Assembly (NCBI GenBank): GCA_002708825.1
Contig: PAPF01000010.1
Span: forward strand, 1-32,342
Direction of reading: 5' to 3'
DNA: 32,342 nucleotides
Source: Phyllobacteriaceae bacterium
GTDB taxonomy: Bacteria; Pseudomonadota; Alphaproteobacteria; Rhizobiales; Rhizobiaceae
Made by a program: the position numbers and the translations under genes. Positions 1 to 8,860 of this stretch are shown here, piece by piece; the stretch's first letter is position 1; every line of letters starts with the position of its first letter. A model generated the notes under the pieces. That model saw only the letters and a list, made by a program, of their open reading frames with translations. It did not search any database and had not been told where the DNA came from.

Positions 1-1
1 C

Positions 2-604
2 GGCGGCGATTTCAGCCTGATCGAAAGCATGATCGGCAATTCGCACGAGATCATGAAGACGTGGAAAGAGGCCAAGGACCTCGTCTACAACATCATCAAT
101 TGCAATAAGCCGATCATCTCCGCCATCAACGGCCCGGCCGCCGGTGCGGGTCTGGTGGTCGCAATTTTGGCCGACATCTCGATCGCGGGCAAACGGGCCA
201 AGATCGTCGACGGACACCCGCGGCTGGGCGTGGCCGCGGGCGACGTCGCGGCGATCATCTGGCCGCTGCTGACCTCGATGGCCAAGGCCAAATACTATCT
301 GATGACCTGCAAGCCGGTTTCGGGCGAAGAGGCCGAACGCATCGGGCTGGTCTCGATGTGCGTCGAGGATGACGAGCTGCAGCAGATCGCCCTGGATACG
401 GCTGTCGAACTGGCCAACGGGTCGCAAAGCGCGATCCGCTGGACCAAGTATTCGCTGAACAACTGGCTTCGTCAGGCCGGGCCGATCTTCGATGCCTCGA
501 CCGCGCTTGAAATGCTTGGCTTCATGAGCGAGGACGTCAAGGAAGGCGTTCTGTCGCACCGCGAGAAGCGAGCGCCGAACTTTCGCAAGGACTGTCCGCT
601 TTAA
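2..604 (+). CDS. Enoyl-CoA hydratase/isomerase (crotonase), 5'-truncated by window edge
   Basis: Crotonase-superfamily enzyme, probably adding water to or isomerising an enoyl-CoA in the cytoplasm. The frame is open from base 2, and the residues before the first ATG (GGDFSLIES) read like the crotonase loop that follows the first oxyanion-hole segment, so the gene starts upstream of the window. The second oxyanion-hole segment ([19 protein letters not shown]) and a GVAAGD stretch are clear. The usual catalytic-Glu segment reads [12 protein letters not shown], so His-Pro stands where many hydratases have Glu; the exact reaction is therefore uncertain. The stop is 27 bases before the start of the CoA ligase, which suggests an operon. 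Superfamily is certain; substrate is unknown. Confidence 0.88.
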   Translation, partial: GGDFSLIESMIGNSHEIMKTWKEAKDLVYNIINCNKPIISAINGPAAGAGLVVAILADISIAGKRAKIVDGHPRLGVAAGDVAAIIWPLLTSMAKAKYYLMTCKPVSGEEAERIGLVSMCVEDDELQQIALDTAVELANGSQSAIRWTKYSLNNWLRQAGPIFDASTALEMLGFMSEDVKEGVLSHREKRAPNFRKDCPL

Positions 605-631
605 GGGGCGCAGGGTCGAGGAGGTATGGTC

Positions 632-1828
632 ATGTCCGAGAGCATCTATCAAGACATCGCGCAAGCCTATGCCGCCGCGGCCGAAAAGGCCCCGGGCCTG
701 AAATCGCGATTTGCAGCGGCCGGGTTCGATCCGGCAGCCATGACATCGCTGGAGGACCTGTCGCGTCTGCCGGTGATGACGAAGGAGGAGCTTCTGAAGC
801 TTCAGCGGGACAACCCGCCTTTTGGCGGGTTCCTGGCCGCGGACATGAAGGATATCGGGCGGATCTATGTTTCTCCCGGTCCAATCTTTGAGCCGGCGCT
901 GCCGGGCGGTGGCGGCCATGGGCTGGACCTGCTGTTTAAATCCGCCGGGGTCGGGGCGGGCGACATCATCCTGAATACCTGGATGTATCACCTGGTACCG
1001 GCGGGTCTGCTCTTTGATGAGGCGGCGCAGGCCGCGGGCGCCACGGTGATCCCCGGCGGGGTTGGCAACACCGAGCTTCAGGCGCAGATCGTCGTTGAAA
1101 CCGGCGTGACCTCGATCTGTGCCTCGACCGCGTTCTTTCTAACCCTGGCGGACAAGGTGATCGAAACCTATGGCCGCGATGCCTGGAAGGTGAAGACCGC
1201 CTTTCTTGGCGGCGAAATGGGCGACTGGATGGCCAAGCGCCGCCGGATCGAGGCCGATTATGGCGTGTCAACCTGGGCGGCCTATGCTACCGCGGATCTC
1301 GGTTTGGTGGCCTATGAAGATGGGGGCGAGGGCTATGTCGTGCATCCGGATTGCGTGGTGCAGATCTGCGATCCGGTCAGCGGCGAACAGCTGCCTCAGG
1401 GCGCGCGGGGCGAGATCGTTGTGACCGCACGACACGCAACCTGGCCGATGATCCGGTTTGGCACCGGCGACAGCGCCTATGCGCTGGACAGCAACGCGGA
1501 TGGCAGTGTCAGCCGCCTGTCGGCGTTGCAGGGTCGGGTCGGAGCGGCGGTGAAGGTGCGCGAGATCTTCGTCTATCCGCGCGTGGTCGAGGAGGTTGTC
1601 ATCGCCACGCCGGGTGCCAAGGCGGCTCAAGCCATCGTGACCCGCGAGAACGACCGCGACACGGTCCGCCTGTCCCTAGTGCTGGAAGAGTGCGCGGACG
1701 AGCAAGCCGGCCGTGAGGCCGCCAACGAAGCGTTTAAGTTGCATGCCCGCATTCGCGCCGACGACGTCGCTGTTGTTCAGTCGCTGCCGGAAAACGCTCC
1801 ACTAATCGTCAACCAGAAGGATGGTTGA
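632..1828 (+). CDS. Phenylacetate-CoA ligase-like (PaaK family) AMP-forming enzyme
   Basis: Adenylate-forming CoA ligase of about 398 residues, close to PaaK length, expected to activate a carboxylic acid to its CoA ester for the crotonase next door. Visible PaaK-like elements are the N-terminal LPVMTKEELLKLQ, an NTWMYHLVPAGLLFDEA segment where PaaK proteins have the N-Y-G-L-F block, FLGGEMGDW, the YATADLGLVAYE adenylate-binding stretch and RFGTGDSA. The start at 632 is preferred over the ATG at 626 because GAGGAGG (618-624) lies 7 bases before 632 but only 1 base before 626. The phosphate-binding loop is not a canonical ST-rich P-loop, so substrate and even activity need caution. The stop overlaps the ATG of a short downstream frame (TGATG). 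Confidence 0.8.
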   Translation: MSESIYQDIAQAYAAAAEKAPGLKSRFAAAGFDPAAMTSLEDLSRLPVMTKEELLKLQRDNPPFGGFLAADMKDIGRIYVSPGPIFEPALPGGGGHGLDLLFKSAGVGAGDIILNTWMYHLVPAGLLFDEAAQAAGATVIPGGVGNTELQAQIVVETGVTSICASTAFFLTLADKVIETYGRDAWKVKTAFLGGEMGDWMAKRRRIEADYGVSTWAAYATADLGLVAYEDGGEGYVVHPDCVVQICDPVSGEQLPQGARGEIVVTARHATWPMIRFGTGDSAYALDSNADGSVSRLSALQGRVGAAVKVREIFVYPRVVEEVVIATPGAKAAQAIVTRENDRDTVRLSLVLEECADEQAGREAANEAFKLHARIRADDVAVVQSLPENAPLIVNQKDG

Positions 1829-1971
1829 TGGCGCAGACTTCGCCATACAGGACTGTAATGTTAAAGCTCAAGGCTGGCTCAGCACTAAGACCTGATCAGG
1901 GCGTAAATGTGATACAGGTTTTCATATGCGGAGAACCACCCGATGTCGGGGACAGCAGTCGTGGCAGGTGA
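1828..1971 (+). pseudogene. Remnant start of a third operon gene, cut after a short distance
   Basis: A 47-codon frame starts at ATG 1828 and overlaps the stop of the CoA ligase as TGATG, the typical junction of translationally coupled genes. It reads MAQTSPYRTVMLKLKAG and then loses coding character; base composition also drops around here. I infer that the next gene of the acyl-CoA operon was replaced by unrelated lower-GC sequence soon after its start. The identity of the lost gene cannot be told from so few residues. The following bases to 2060 hold nothing else I can recognise. Confidence 0.4.
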
Positions 1972-2060
1972 CGCGATGCGAGTTGTAACATCAGAAGAAA
2001 CATGTCGCGTTCGGTGTCCTGCCCGTATTTATCCTGCGAAGCGCGAGAACTTCATACGAT

Positions 2061-2930
2061 ATGCGCGGATTCAATGTTGTAGCGATGATCATTCCTGTCG
2101 AAATTGAACAATTGCGAAAATGGATTGGCAGGGAACAAACCGATACAGAAGTGTTGACTCCAGCATTTGTAAGGCGATTCAACGCCACGTTCGATCGGGA
2201 TGCGCCTACCGAGATCGGCGATCGTGCGCCGATGCTCATACACTATTGTCTGACCCAGCCAAGTGCACCGTGTGCGAGTCTCGGTCCTGACGGTCATCCC
2301 GAACGCGGCGACTTTCTGCCCCCGGTGCCACTCCCGCGAAGGATGTGGGCTGGCAGTTCGATAACGTTCCACGGGGAAATCAATGTCGGTGATCTCTTGC
2401 ATCGTCGAGCGACTGTCAAGAACGCAGAGTTGAAGCAGGGCCGGAGCGGACGGCTGTGTTTTGTCACCGTTGAGCACGAAATATCCTGTAGAGGACATTT
2501 GGTTGTGAGTGAGTGCCAGGACATTGTCTATCGCGATGGCGACACAGCTGCAGGTGTGACGGCCTTTGCGTCCCAAATAGCGCCTGCTGGTTCGTATAGT
2601 CGGCGAGTCGTCCCTTCGGCACCAATGTTGTTCCGATATTCGGCGATTACATTCAATAGCCATCGTATTCACTATGACAAGCCATATGCCATTGAGACGG
2701 AGGGTTATCCAGGTCTCGTCATTCACGGTCCATTGCAGGCCACCCTGCTTTGCCAGATGGCGGCGGATCTCAAAGGAAGAACGCCCCGGATGTTCCGTTT
2801 CCGTAGTCAGTCTCCGATTTTCAATGACACGGATTTCGCGACCAATGCACAGGAGGATTTCAAAGGACTACGATTGTGGACCTCACGTCGCGATGGTCCA
2901 ATAGCAATGGAGGCGTTCGCTGAATGGTAG
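2061..2930 (+). CDS. MaoC/FAS1-like dehydratase, mesaconyl-CoA or itaconyl-CoA hydratase type
   Basis: Two-part hot-dog-fold hydratase resembling mesaconyl-C4-CoA/itaconyl-CoA hydratases and 3-methylfumaryl-CoA hydratase. The N-terminal half holds PLPRRMWAGSSITFHGEINVGD, and the C-terminal MaoC-like half holds FRYSAITFNSHRIHYDKPYA, whose N-x-H-x-I-H-Y-D core carries the likely catalytic Asn/His, then YPGLVIHGPLQATLL. Length (289 aa from 2061) fits the family. No good ribosome-binding site precedes either 2061 or the in-frame ATG at 2085, so the start is uncertain. It overlaps the lyase gene by 7 bases, implying coupled expression. Base composition is lower in GC than the genes before 1830. 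The exact acyl-CoA substrate is inferred only from its partner. Confidence 0.75.
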   Translation: MRGFNVVAMIIPVEIEQLRKWIGREQTDTEVLTPAFVRRFNATFDRDAPTEIGDRAPMLIHYCLTQPSAPCASLGPDGHPERGDFLPPVPLPRRMWAGSSITFHGEINVGDLLHRRATVKNAELKQGRSGRLCFVTVEHEISCRGHLVVSECQDIVYRDGDTAAGVTAFASQIAPAGSYSRRVVPSAPMLFRYSAITFNSHRIHYDKPYAIETEGYPGLVIHGPLQATLLCQMAADLKGRTPRMFRFRSQSPIFNDTDFATNAQEDFKGLRLWTSRRDGPIAMEAFAEW

Positions 2931-3715
2931 GCTTTATACAAGCGCCGCTGTTTGTCCCCGCGTCACGGCCCACGCTATTTCCCAAAGCAGTGCTTTCGCG
3001 TCCAGACGCGGTAATCCTTGATCTTGAGGACGCCGTGGCGGAACATCACAAGGAGGTCGCGCGGGCGAACATTGGCTGCGATTTCACCAGTCTTCCGGTC
3101 ATCGTCCGGATAAACGGCAGAGGCACGAAATGGCACGAGGCCGATATTGCCGCAGTGAGCAACTTGCGTGGAGTGGCAGTCATGCTGCCCAAATCGGAGT
3201 ATCCCGAGGAAGTGGCAGGCGTTGTTTCCAAATTGAACGGCAATCCACTAATAGCACTTATCGAGACGGCGCGGGGTGTGGCGCAGGCTCGCGCCATTGC
3301 GGCGCAGAAAGGGGTGGTTCGTCTCGCATTCGGGTCGATCGATTTCTGCGCTGATATGGGGTGCGGACACCTGCGCGAAGTCCTCTTGCCGGCAAGGTCC
3401 GAGTTGGTTCTGGCATCGCGTCTTGCCGGAATCATGGCGCCAATCGATGGAGTAACGATGCAGTTGAATGATAGAGCACTTGCCTATGACGACGCAGCGC
3501 ACGCGCGCAATCTTGGTATGACCGGAAAGCTCTGTATTCATCCGAGCCAAATAGCGGAAGTAAAACGCGCATTCGCGCCAACAGAGTCAGAAATTGACTG
3601 GGCGCATCGGGTAATAGCTACCGGCGATGGTGCTGTCTCTATTGACGGTATCATGGTGGACGAACCTGCGCGCGCCCGGGCCCGAACCGTTCTTGCGACC
3701 GTGGAGCGGAAATAA
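2924..3715 (+). CDS. CitE/HpcH-family acyl-CoA lyase (malyl/citramalyl-CoA lyase-like)
   Basis: Mg2+-dependent C-C lyase or thioesterase of the CitE-like family (263 aa, TIM barrel). Family signatures are in order: FVPASRP near the N-terminus, DAVILDLEDAV, VRINGRGTKWHEAD, the metal-ligand Glu segment LIALIETARGV, the metal-ligand Asp segment LAFGSIDFCADMG, R-SELVLASRLAG, PIDGVT and the late LGMTGKLCIHPSQI. The gene begins inside the end of the hydratase gene (ATGGTAG overlap). A MaoC-type hydratase plus CitE-like lyase is the last part of itaconate/mesaconate breakdown, giving acetyl-CoA and pyruvate from citramalyl-CoA; methylmalyl-CoA or malyl-CoA cleavage is the alternative. No CoA transferase is present. 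Start choice is dictated by the overlap and alignment to VPASRP. Confidence 0.85.
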   Translation: MVGFIQAPLFVPASRPTLFPKAVLSRPDAVILDLEDAVAEHHKEVARANIGCDFTSLPVIVRINGRGTKWHEADIAAVSNLRGVAVMLPKSEYPEEVAGVVSKLNGNPLIALIETARGVAQARAIAAQKGVVRLAFGSIDFCADMGCGHLREVLLPARSELVLASRLAGIMAPIDGVTMQLNDRALAYDDAAHARNLGMTGKLCIHPSQIAEVKRAFAPTESEIDWAHRVIATGDGAVSIDGIMVDEPARARARTVLATVERK

Positions 3716-3803
3716 TGTTATCGTCGAAGCTTACAAAAGGATATGGCTAGAATAAATACGCCATGTCGTAAGCAGCCAACAAGGATAGCAAGGAGGATTT
3801 GCT

Positions 3804-4052
3804 ATGGAAGCAGCGAGCCTGCAGAGAGGAATGTCAAGGGCTGGGTATATGAATTCATCTGAACCGCGCTCTTTTCTTAGGCACCGCAGGAGTACACCAG
3901 AGAGAGTCAGTGATGTACCGAGCTCCTCGCGATTTTCACCTGTAGGCGATTGGATGTGCCATTCGGGGGTGGGAGAGCTTCTCAGCGAAATCTCGGGTCC
4001 GACCGCGCTCAATGATCCAGATAGACAGAAAACCATTAAACATGCGATGTAA
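3804..4052 (+). CDS. Small hypothetical protein, 82 aa
   Basis: Unrecognised reading frame with an excellent ribosome-binding site (AAGGAGG at 3789-3795, about 8 bases before the ATG). The product is rich in Ser, Arg and Pro, has no membrane segment or known motif, and the frame lies in a 526-base stretch between the lyase and panB that otherwise looks non-coding. The strong Shine-Dalgarno sequence is the only real support. It may be a remnant or a leader peptide rather than a functional gene. Confidence 0.3.
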   Translation: MEAASLQRGMSRAGYMNSSEPRSFLRHRRSTPERVSDVPSSSRFSPVGDWMCHSGVGELLSEISGPTALNDPDRQKTIKHAM

Positions 4053-4107
4053 ATATGAAATATAAATTACTTATCAGACTCCGATCAGGGCAAAAAATCG
4101 ATCGTTC

Positions 4108-4140
4108 TTGAACTTAGGACCTGTTATCTTAAGAATAACA
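4108..4140 (+). promoter_or_regulatory. Candidate panB promoter with overlapping dyad
   Basis: TTGAAC (4108-4113) and AAGAAT (4131-4136) are separated by 17 bases, a plausible -35/-10 pair about 100 bases before panB. A dyad, TGTTAT with ATAACA (4122-4140), covers the -10 element and could bind a repressor. Predicted by eye only. Confidence 0.35.
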
Positions 4141-4241
4141 TCAGAGCGCTATATTTCATACCTTCAACGAGAGCCTCGTTCTCTCTGTGGGCATGGCGAT
4201 GGGCGGAGAATCATCAATTCAATCCTGTTTGTATTTGACAT

Positions 4242-5087
4242 ATGAGCGTTCCAGGTAAGTCGAGGCCCATCTCGGTGCCTAACATCATCGCGCGCAAGGG
4301 TGGAGCGCCGCTGGTGTGTCTGACGGCATACACGACCCCGGTCGCGAAGCTTTGCGACGCGCATTGCGACATCGTCCTGGTCGGCGACAGCGTCGGCATG
4401 GTTCTGCACGGGCTCCCGTCGACGCTCGGCGTGACCATGGAGATGATGGTGTTGCACGGCAAGGCAGCGCGGCGCGGCGTGGAGACAGCGCTGCTGGTCA
4501 TAGACATGCCGTTCGGTTCCTACGAGGAAACCCCCGAGCAGGCGTTCCGCAACGCGGCGCGGCTGATGGCCGAAACCGGCTGCGCGGCGGTCAAGCTGGA
4601 GGGCGGGGAGAGCATGCGCGAAACGATCCGCTTTCTCACCGCGCGCGGCATCCCTGTGATGGGGCACGTGGGGCTGACGCCGCAGGCGGTCAACGCCTTC
4701 GGTGGCTACAAGGTGCAGGGACGCGGCGAGGGCGCCGAACGTATCCGGCGCGATGCCCGTGCGGTCGCTGAGGCCGGCGCGTTCGCCGTGGTGCTGGAAA
4801 AGGTGACGGAACCCCTTGCCCGCTCGATCACGCAGGAAATTCCCGTGCCGACGATCGGCATCGGCGCGTCGCCGGCCTGCGACGGACAGGTGCTGGTCGT
4901 TGACGACATGCTCGGCATGTTCAGCGACTTCCGGCCGAAGTTCGTCAAGCGCTACGCCGAACTGGGGAGTGAAGCGGATGCGGCGATCGGGTCCTACGCC
5001 GAGGAGGTGGCCGCGCGGCGGTTTCCGGGCGGGGAGCACGTGTTCGTGGAGGCCGCGCCGGGCGCGTCAGTGGGAGGAAACAGATGA
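4242..5087 (+). CDS. panB: 3-methyl-2-oxobutanoate hydroxymethyltransferase
   Basis: First committed step of pantothenate synthesis: transfers a one-carbon unit from methylenetetrahydrofolate to 2-oxoisovalerate, giving ketopantoate. The 281-aa product is of normal PanB length and has the family core: LTAYT, then [12 protein letters not shown] (Mg-ligand Asp), [10 protein letters not shown] (second Asp), AAVKLEGG (Lys and Glu), [10 protein letters not shown], and [23 protein letters not shown]. The ATG at 4242 lacks a clear ribosome-binding site but alignment to VPNIIARKG supports it. Its last four bases overlap panC (ATGA), so the two are translationally coupled. The gene is GC-rich although the sequence just upstream is not. 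Confidence 0.95.
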   Translation: MSVPGKSRPISVPNIIARKGGAPLVCLTAYTTPVAKLCDAHCDIVLVGDSVGMVLHGLPSTLGVTMEMMVLHGKAARRGVETALLVIDMPFGSYEETPEQAFRNAARLMAETGCAAVKLEGGESMRETIRFLTARGIPVMGHVGLTPQAVNAFGGYKVQGRGEGAERIRRDARAVAEAGAFAVVLEKVTEPLARSITQEIPVPTIGIGASPACDGQVLVVDDMLGMFSDFRPKFVKRYAELGSEADAAIGSYAEEVAARRFPGGEHVFVEAAPGASVGGNR

Positions 5088-5947
5088 GCGTACCGATCGC
5101 CAGAACGGTCGACGAGTTGAAGCGAACCGTGGCCGAGTGGCGCTCCAAAGGAGAGAGCATTGCCGTCGTGCCGACGATGGGGGCGTTGCACGCGGGGCAT
5201 TTGAGCCTGGTACAGGCGGCGCTGGACACCGCCGACCGGGTGATCGTGACGCTTTTCGTTAACCCGAAGCAGTTCAACAGCGCGGCAGATCTCGCGGCCT
5301 ATCCGCGCACCGAAAAGGAAGACGCAGCGAAGCTTACGCCGCTCGGCGCGCATCTCCTCTATTGTCCCGACGGTGAAGAGATGTATCCAGCGGGTTTCGC
5401 GACGACGGTCTCAGTCTCCGGTGTCAGTGAGGGCCTGTGCGGCGCGTATCGTCCGGGCCATTTCGACGGCGTCGCGACGGTCGTTGCAAAGCTGCTTATG
5501 CAGACGGACGCGGATTTCGCCTTCTTCGGCGAGAAGGACTTCCAGCAGTTGCAGGTGGTGCGGCGGCTCGTCGCCGATCTCGACATACCTGTCGCGATCA
5601 TTGGCTGTCCGACCGTGCGCGAAGAAGATGGGCTAGCGATGTCGTCCAGGAACTTACGTTTATCGGCTAGCGAAAGGGCAATTGCGCCGATTCTCGCCAG
5701 ACAGCTCTTTCAAGCAGCAGACAAGATTGTTGCAGGCGAGCCGATTGCACAATGTTTAAACCGTGCGCGCTCGTGTATTCTTGCGCAAGGGTTTCAATCT
5801 GTCGAATATTTAGAGCTATGCGATGAATATAAACTTATTCCATTGGTAAAAGCTGATCAGCCTACTCGGATACTATCGGCGGTTTGGCTTGGCGGAATAA
5901 GGTTAATTGACAATGTCATAGTCACAAAAACGGAGGCATCAAAGTAG
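5084..5947 (+). CDS. panC: Pantothenate synthetase (pantoate-beta-alanine ligase)
   Basis: ATP-dependent joining of pantoate and beta-alanine to pantothenate. The 287-aa protein is full length. [14 protein letters not shown] carries the HIGH-type nucleotide motif, [11 protein letters not shown] and [16 protein letters not shown] are family hallmarks, and MSSRN is the KMSKS-like loop. GGAGG lies 8 bases before the ATG. Codon use changes visibly inside the gene: to about base 5640 it is GC-rich like panB, but the last 300 bases use many A/T-ending codons. The protein still reads as an intact PanC C-terminal domain, so this looks like a recombinant gene rather than a frameshift. Confidence 0.95.
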   Translation: MSVPIARTVDELKRTVAEWRSKGESIAVVPTMGALHAGHLSLVQAALDTADRVIVTLFVNPKQFNSAADLAAYPRTEKEDAAKLTPLGAHLLYCPDGEEMYPAGFATTVSVSGVSEGLCGAYRPGHFDGVATVVAKLLMQTDADFAFFGEKDFQQLQVVRRLVADLDIPVAIIGCPTVREEDGLAMSSRNLRLSASERAIAPILARQLFQAADKIVAGEPIAQCLNRARSCILAQGFQSVEYLELCDEYKLIPLVKADQPTRILSAVWLGGIRLIDNVIVTKTEASK

Positions 5948-6054
5948 AGATAGAAGATTTTTATTATTACATACTTCATTCCTGTATTGGGTTGGGATAA
6001 TTCTTGGAACCCGCGGGGAGGGATTCAGCAGAGCAAGCTAGTGGAGAGACCGAA

Positions 6055-7752
6055 ATGAAAACCGAACCGCGCGAAAGCATGGAATTCGACGTGGTGATCG
6101 TCGGTGCCGGACCGGCCGGTCTTGCCGCCGCGATCCGGTTGAAACAGGCCAATGCCGATCTGTCCGTCGTGGTGCTGGAAAAGGGCGCCGAGGTCGGCGC
6201 GCATATCCTGTCGGGCGCAGTCGTCGATCCAGTCGGCATCGACAAGCTCATCACCGACTGGCGCGACGACCCGGATCATCCCTTCAAGACCGAGGTGAAG
6301 GACGACCAGTTCCTGTTCCTCGGCCCCGCCGTCTCGATCCGCCTGCCGAATTTCGCCATGCCGCCGCTGATGAACAATCACGGCAACTACATCGTCTCGC
6401 TCGGCAATGTCTGCCGCTGGCTGGCGGGCCGGGCGGAGGCGCTCGGCGTCGAGATCTATCCGGGCTTCGCCGCCGCCGAGGTGCTCTATAACGAGGACGG
6501 CTCGGTGAAGGGCGTCGCCACCGGCGACATGGGCGTCCAGCGCGACGGCACGCCGGGCCCGATGTATGCCCGCGGCATGGAGCTGCATGGCAAGTACACG
6601 CTGATCGGCGAGGGCGTGCGCGGTTCGCTCGCCAAGCAGCTGATCGCCAATTTCAAGCTGGATGCCGAGAGCGACTACGCCAAGTTCGGCATCGGCATCA
6701 AGGAACTCTGGGAGGTCAAGCCGGAGAACCACCGCCAGGGGCTGGTGCAGCACTCCTTCGGCTGGCCGCTCGGCATGACGACCGGGGGCGGCTCGTTCCT
6801 CTATCACCTGGAGGACAATCTCGTCGCGGTCGGTTTCGTCGTCCATTTGAACTACAAGAACCCGTATCTCTACCCGTTCGAGGAATTCCAGCGCTTCAAG
6901 ACGCATCCGGCGATCCGCGGCACCTTCGAGGGCGGCAAGCGCATCGCCTACGGCGCGCGCGCCATCACCGAGGGCGGATGGCAGTCGGTGCCGAAGGTTT
7001 CCTTCCCGGGCGGCGCTCTGATCGGCTGCTCGGCCGGTTTCCTCAACGTGCCGCGCATCAAGGGCTCGCACAACGCGGTGCTCTCCGGCATCCTCGCCGC
7101 CGACAAGGTCGCCGAGGCGCTTGCCGCCGGCAAGGCCAATGACGACGCGCTTGATGCCTACGAGAACGAATGGCGCGGCAGCGAGATCGGCAAGGACCTG
7201 AAGCGGGTCCGCAACGTCAAGCCGCTCTGGTCGCGTCTCGGAACCGTGCTCGGCGTCGGCATCGGCGGCATCGACATGTGGATCGCCCAGCTGACCGGCG
7301 GCTGGTCGCCGCTCGGCACGTTGAAACACGGCAAGCCGGACTATGCCGCAACCGAAAAGGCGTCGCACTTCAAGCCGATCGCCTATCCCAAGCCCGACGG
7401 CGTGCTCACCTTCGACCGCCTGTCCTCGGTGTTCCTGTCGAACACCAACCACGAGGAGGATCAGCCGGTCCATCTCAAGGTCAAGGACGAGAACCTTCAG
7501 AAATCTTCGGAATATGTTGATTTCGCAGGACTTTCGGCTCGCTACTGCCCGGCCGGCGTTTACGAGTGGATCGATGCCGACGGCAACTCGGTTCCCGCCG
7601 ACGCTGACCGCAAGCCGGGCGACAATGTCCGCTTCCAGATCAACGCGCAGAACTGCGTGCACTGCAAGACCTGCGACATCAAGGATCCGAACCAGAACAT
7701 CAACTGGACGGTGCCGCAGGGCGGCGAGGGGCCGGTTTACAGCGTTATGTGA
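6055..7752 (+). CDS. Electron transfer flavoprotein-ubiquinone oxidoreductase
   Basis: Membrane-associated flavoprotein that passes electrons from ETF (reduced by acyl-CoA dehydrogenases) to ubiquinone. The 565-aa length is typical. The N-terminus has the FAD-binding VVIVGAGPAGLAAAIRLKQ (about residues 13-31); GWPLGMTTGGGSFLYH and GCSAGFLNVPRIKGSHNA are characteristic inner segments. Cluster ligands are visible as RYCPAGVYEW and NCVHCKTCDIKDPNQNINWTVPQGG, giving four Cys for the 4Fe-4S centre. The ATG at 6055 is chosen over the TTG at 6004 because GGAGAG precedes it and the protein aligns from MEFDVV. It stands 22 bases before coaA. Confidence 0.96.
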   Translation: MKTEPRESMEFDVVIVGAGPAGLAAAIRLKQANADLSVVVLEKGAEVGAHILSGAVVDPVGIDKLITDWRDDPDHPFKTEVKDDQFLFLGPAVSIRLPNFAMPPLMNNHGNYIVSLGNVCRWLAGRAEALGVEIYPGFAAAEVLYNEDGSVKGVATGDMGVQRDGTPGPMYARGMELHGKYTLIGEGVRGSLAKQLIANFKLDAESDYAKFGIGIKELWEVKPENHRQGLVQHSFGWPLGMTTGGGSFLYHLEDNLVAVGFVVHLNYKNPYLYPFEEFQRFKTHPAIRGTFEGGKRIAYGARAITEGGWQSVPKVSFPGGALIGCSAGFLNVPRIKGSHNAVLSGILAADKVAEALAAGKANDDALDAYENEWRGSEIGKDLKRVRNVKPLWSRLGTVLGVGIGGIDMWIAQLTGGWSPLGTLKHGKPDYAATEKASHFKPIAYPKPDGVLTFDRLSSVFLSNTNHEEDQPVHLKVKDENLQKSSEYVDFAGLSARYCPAGVYEWIDADGNSVPADADRKPGDNVRFQINAQNCVHCKTCDIKDPNQNINWTVPQGGEGPVYSVM

Positions 7753-7774
7753 ATGCTCAAGGGAGTAATCGGCG

Positions 7775-8785
7775 ATGTTGATGGACCGGGTCGACAAGAG
7801 AAGCGGAATCCCGACGCAATCGCGCCCATCTGACCAGCTTTCCGGCTTGGAGTTATCGCCGTACCGCCGCTTCCCAGCGGCGATGTGGGCGGAACTCCGA
7901 GCTGACACGCCGCTAACGCTTTACGAGGATGAGGTCATGCGGCTGCGCTCGCTCGACGACCCGGTCGATCTCGACGAGGTGCGGCGCATCTATCTGTCCA
8001 TGTCGCGGCTGCTCTATTCGCCTGTCGAGGCCTCGCAAAGCCTGTTCGAGCAGCGCCAGCAGTTCCTCAACATCGACGGGGCGATCAAGACGCCCTTTAT
8101 CATTGGCATCGCCGGCTCGGTCTCCGTCGGCAAGTCGACCACAGCGCGTTTCCTTAAGGAGTTGCTGGGACGCTGGCCGTCGAGCCCGAAGGTCGATCTA
8201 GTCACCACAGACGGCTTTCTGCTGCCCAACGCCGTGTTGGGCGAACAGGGGCTGATGGAGCGCAAGGGTTTTCCCGAGAGCTACGATGTCGGCGCGGTGC
8301 TGCGCTTCCTCTCGGCGATCAAGGCAGGTGAACACTCGGTGCGTGCGCCGCTTTATTCGCACATGGTCTATGACGTGCTGCCGGACGAATATGTCACGAT
8401 TGACCGCCCCGACATCCTGATATTCGAAGGGATCAACGTTCTGCAGGTTCGCGATCTGCCGGAAGACGGCAAGATGGTGCCTTTCGTCTCGGATTATTTC
8501 GATTTTTCGATCTATATCGACGCCGACGAGGAGCAGATACACGACTGGTACGTGACCCGCTTCATGCGGCTGCGCCAGACGGCATTCCGCGACCCGAAAT
8601 CCTTCTTCCATCGCTATTCGGAACTGTCGGAGGACGCCGCGCTCGGCATCGCGGAAGGATTGTGGACCAATATCAACCTGAAGAACCTGAAAGAAAACAT
8701 CCAGCCGACGCGGCCGCGCGCCGACCTGATCCTCAAGAAGGGCGCGAACCACCTCGTCGAGGAAGTCCTCCTCAGGAAGCTTTAG
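7775..8785 (+). CDS. coaA: Type I pantothenate kinase
   Basis: ATP-dependent phosphorylation of pantothenate, the rate-controlling step of CoA synthesis. The 336-aa protein has the type I (CoaA) layout: LSPYRRF near residue 30, the P-loop [12 protein letters not shown] at 111-122, [42 protein letters not shown], and the C-terminal [30 protein letters not shown] lies about 9 bases before the ATG at 7775; the ATG at 7781 is an alternative. With panB and panC it covers the pantothenate part of CoA synthesis. Usually this gene is chromosomal, so its place here is notable. Confidence 0.96.
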   Translation: MLMDRVDKRSGIPTQSRPSDQLSGLELSPYRRFPAAMWAELRADTPLTLYEDEVMRLRSLDDPVDLDEVRRIYLSMSRLLYSPVEASQSLFEQRQQFLNIDGAIKTPFIIGIAGSVSVGKSTTARFLKELLGRWPSSPKVDLVTTDGFLLPNAVLGEQGLMERKGFPESYDVGAVLRFLSAIKAGEHSVRAPLYSHMVYDVLPDEYVTIDRPDILIFEGINVLQVRDLPEDGKMVPFVSDYFDFSIYIDADEEQIHDWYVTRFMRLRQTAFRDPKSFFHRYSELSEDAALGIAEGLWTNINLKNLKENIQPTRPRADLILKKGANHLVEEVLLRKL

Positions 8786-8860
8786 GTTCGTCCAGTGAAT
8801 ACCGTGCGGGTATCGAACTTGCCGGACCGGTGCAGAAAAATCCCGGGAATAGGGAACGTG

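Larger units (their letters stand above)
3716..4241. other. Lower-GC intergenic stretch before panB
   Basis: This 526-base gap holds the possible small gene at 3804-4052, then AT-rich sequence carrying the candidate panB promoter and dyad (4108-4140). The final hundred bases form a leader with no clear Shine-Dalgarno sequence before panB. Composition contrasts with the GC-rich panB gene, so a recombination junction probably lies near 4242. Confidence 0.5.

Noticed and set aside
6025-7908. 627-codon open frame on the minus strand
   Set aside because: It is the complement of the ETF-ubiquinone oxidoreductase gene; GC-rich codons leave the opposite frame open, and the reading is low-complexity.
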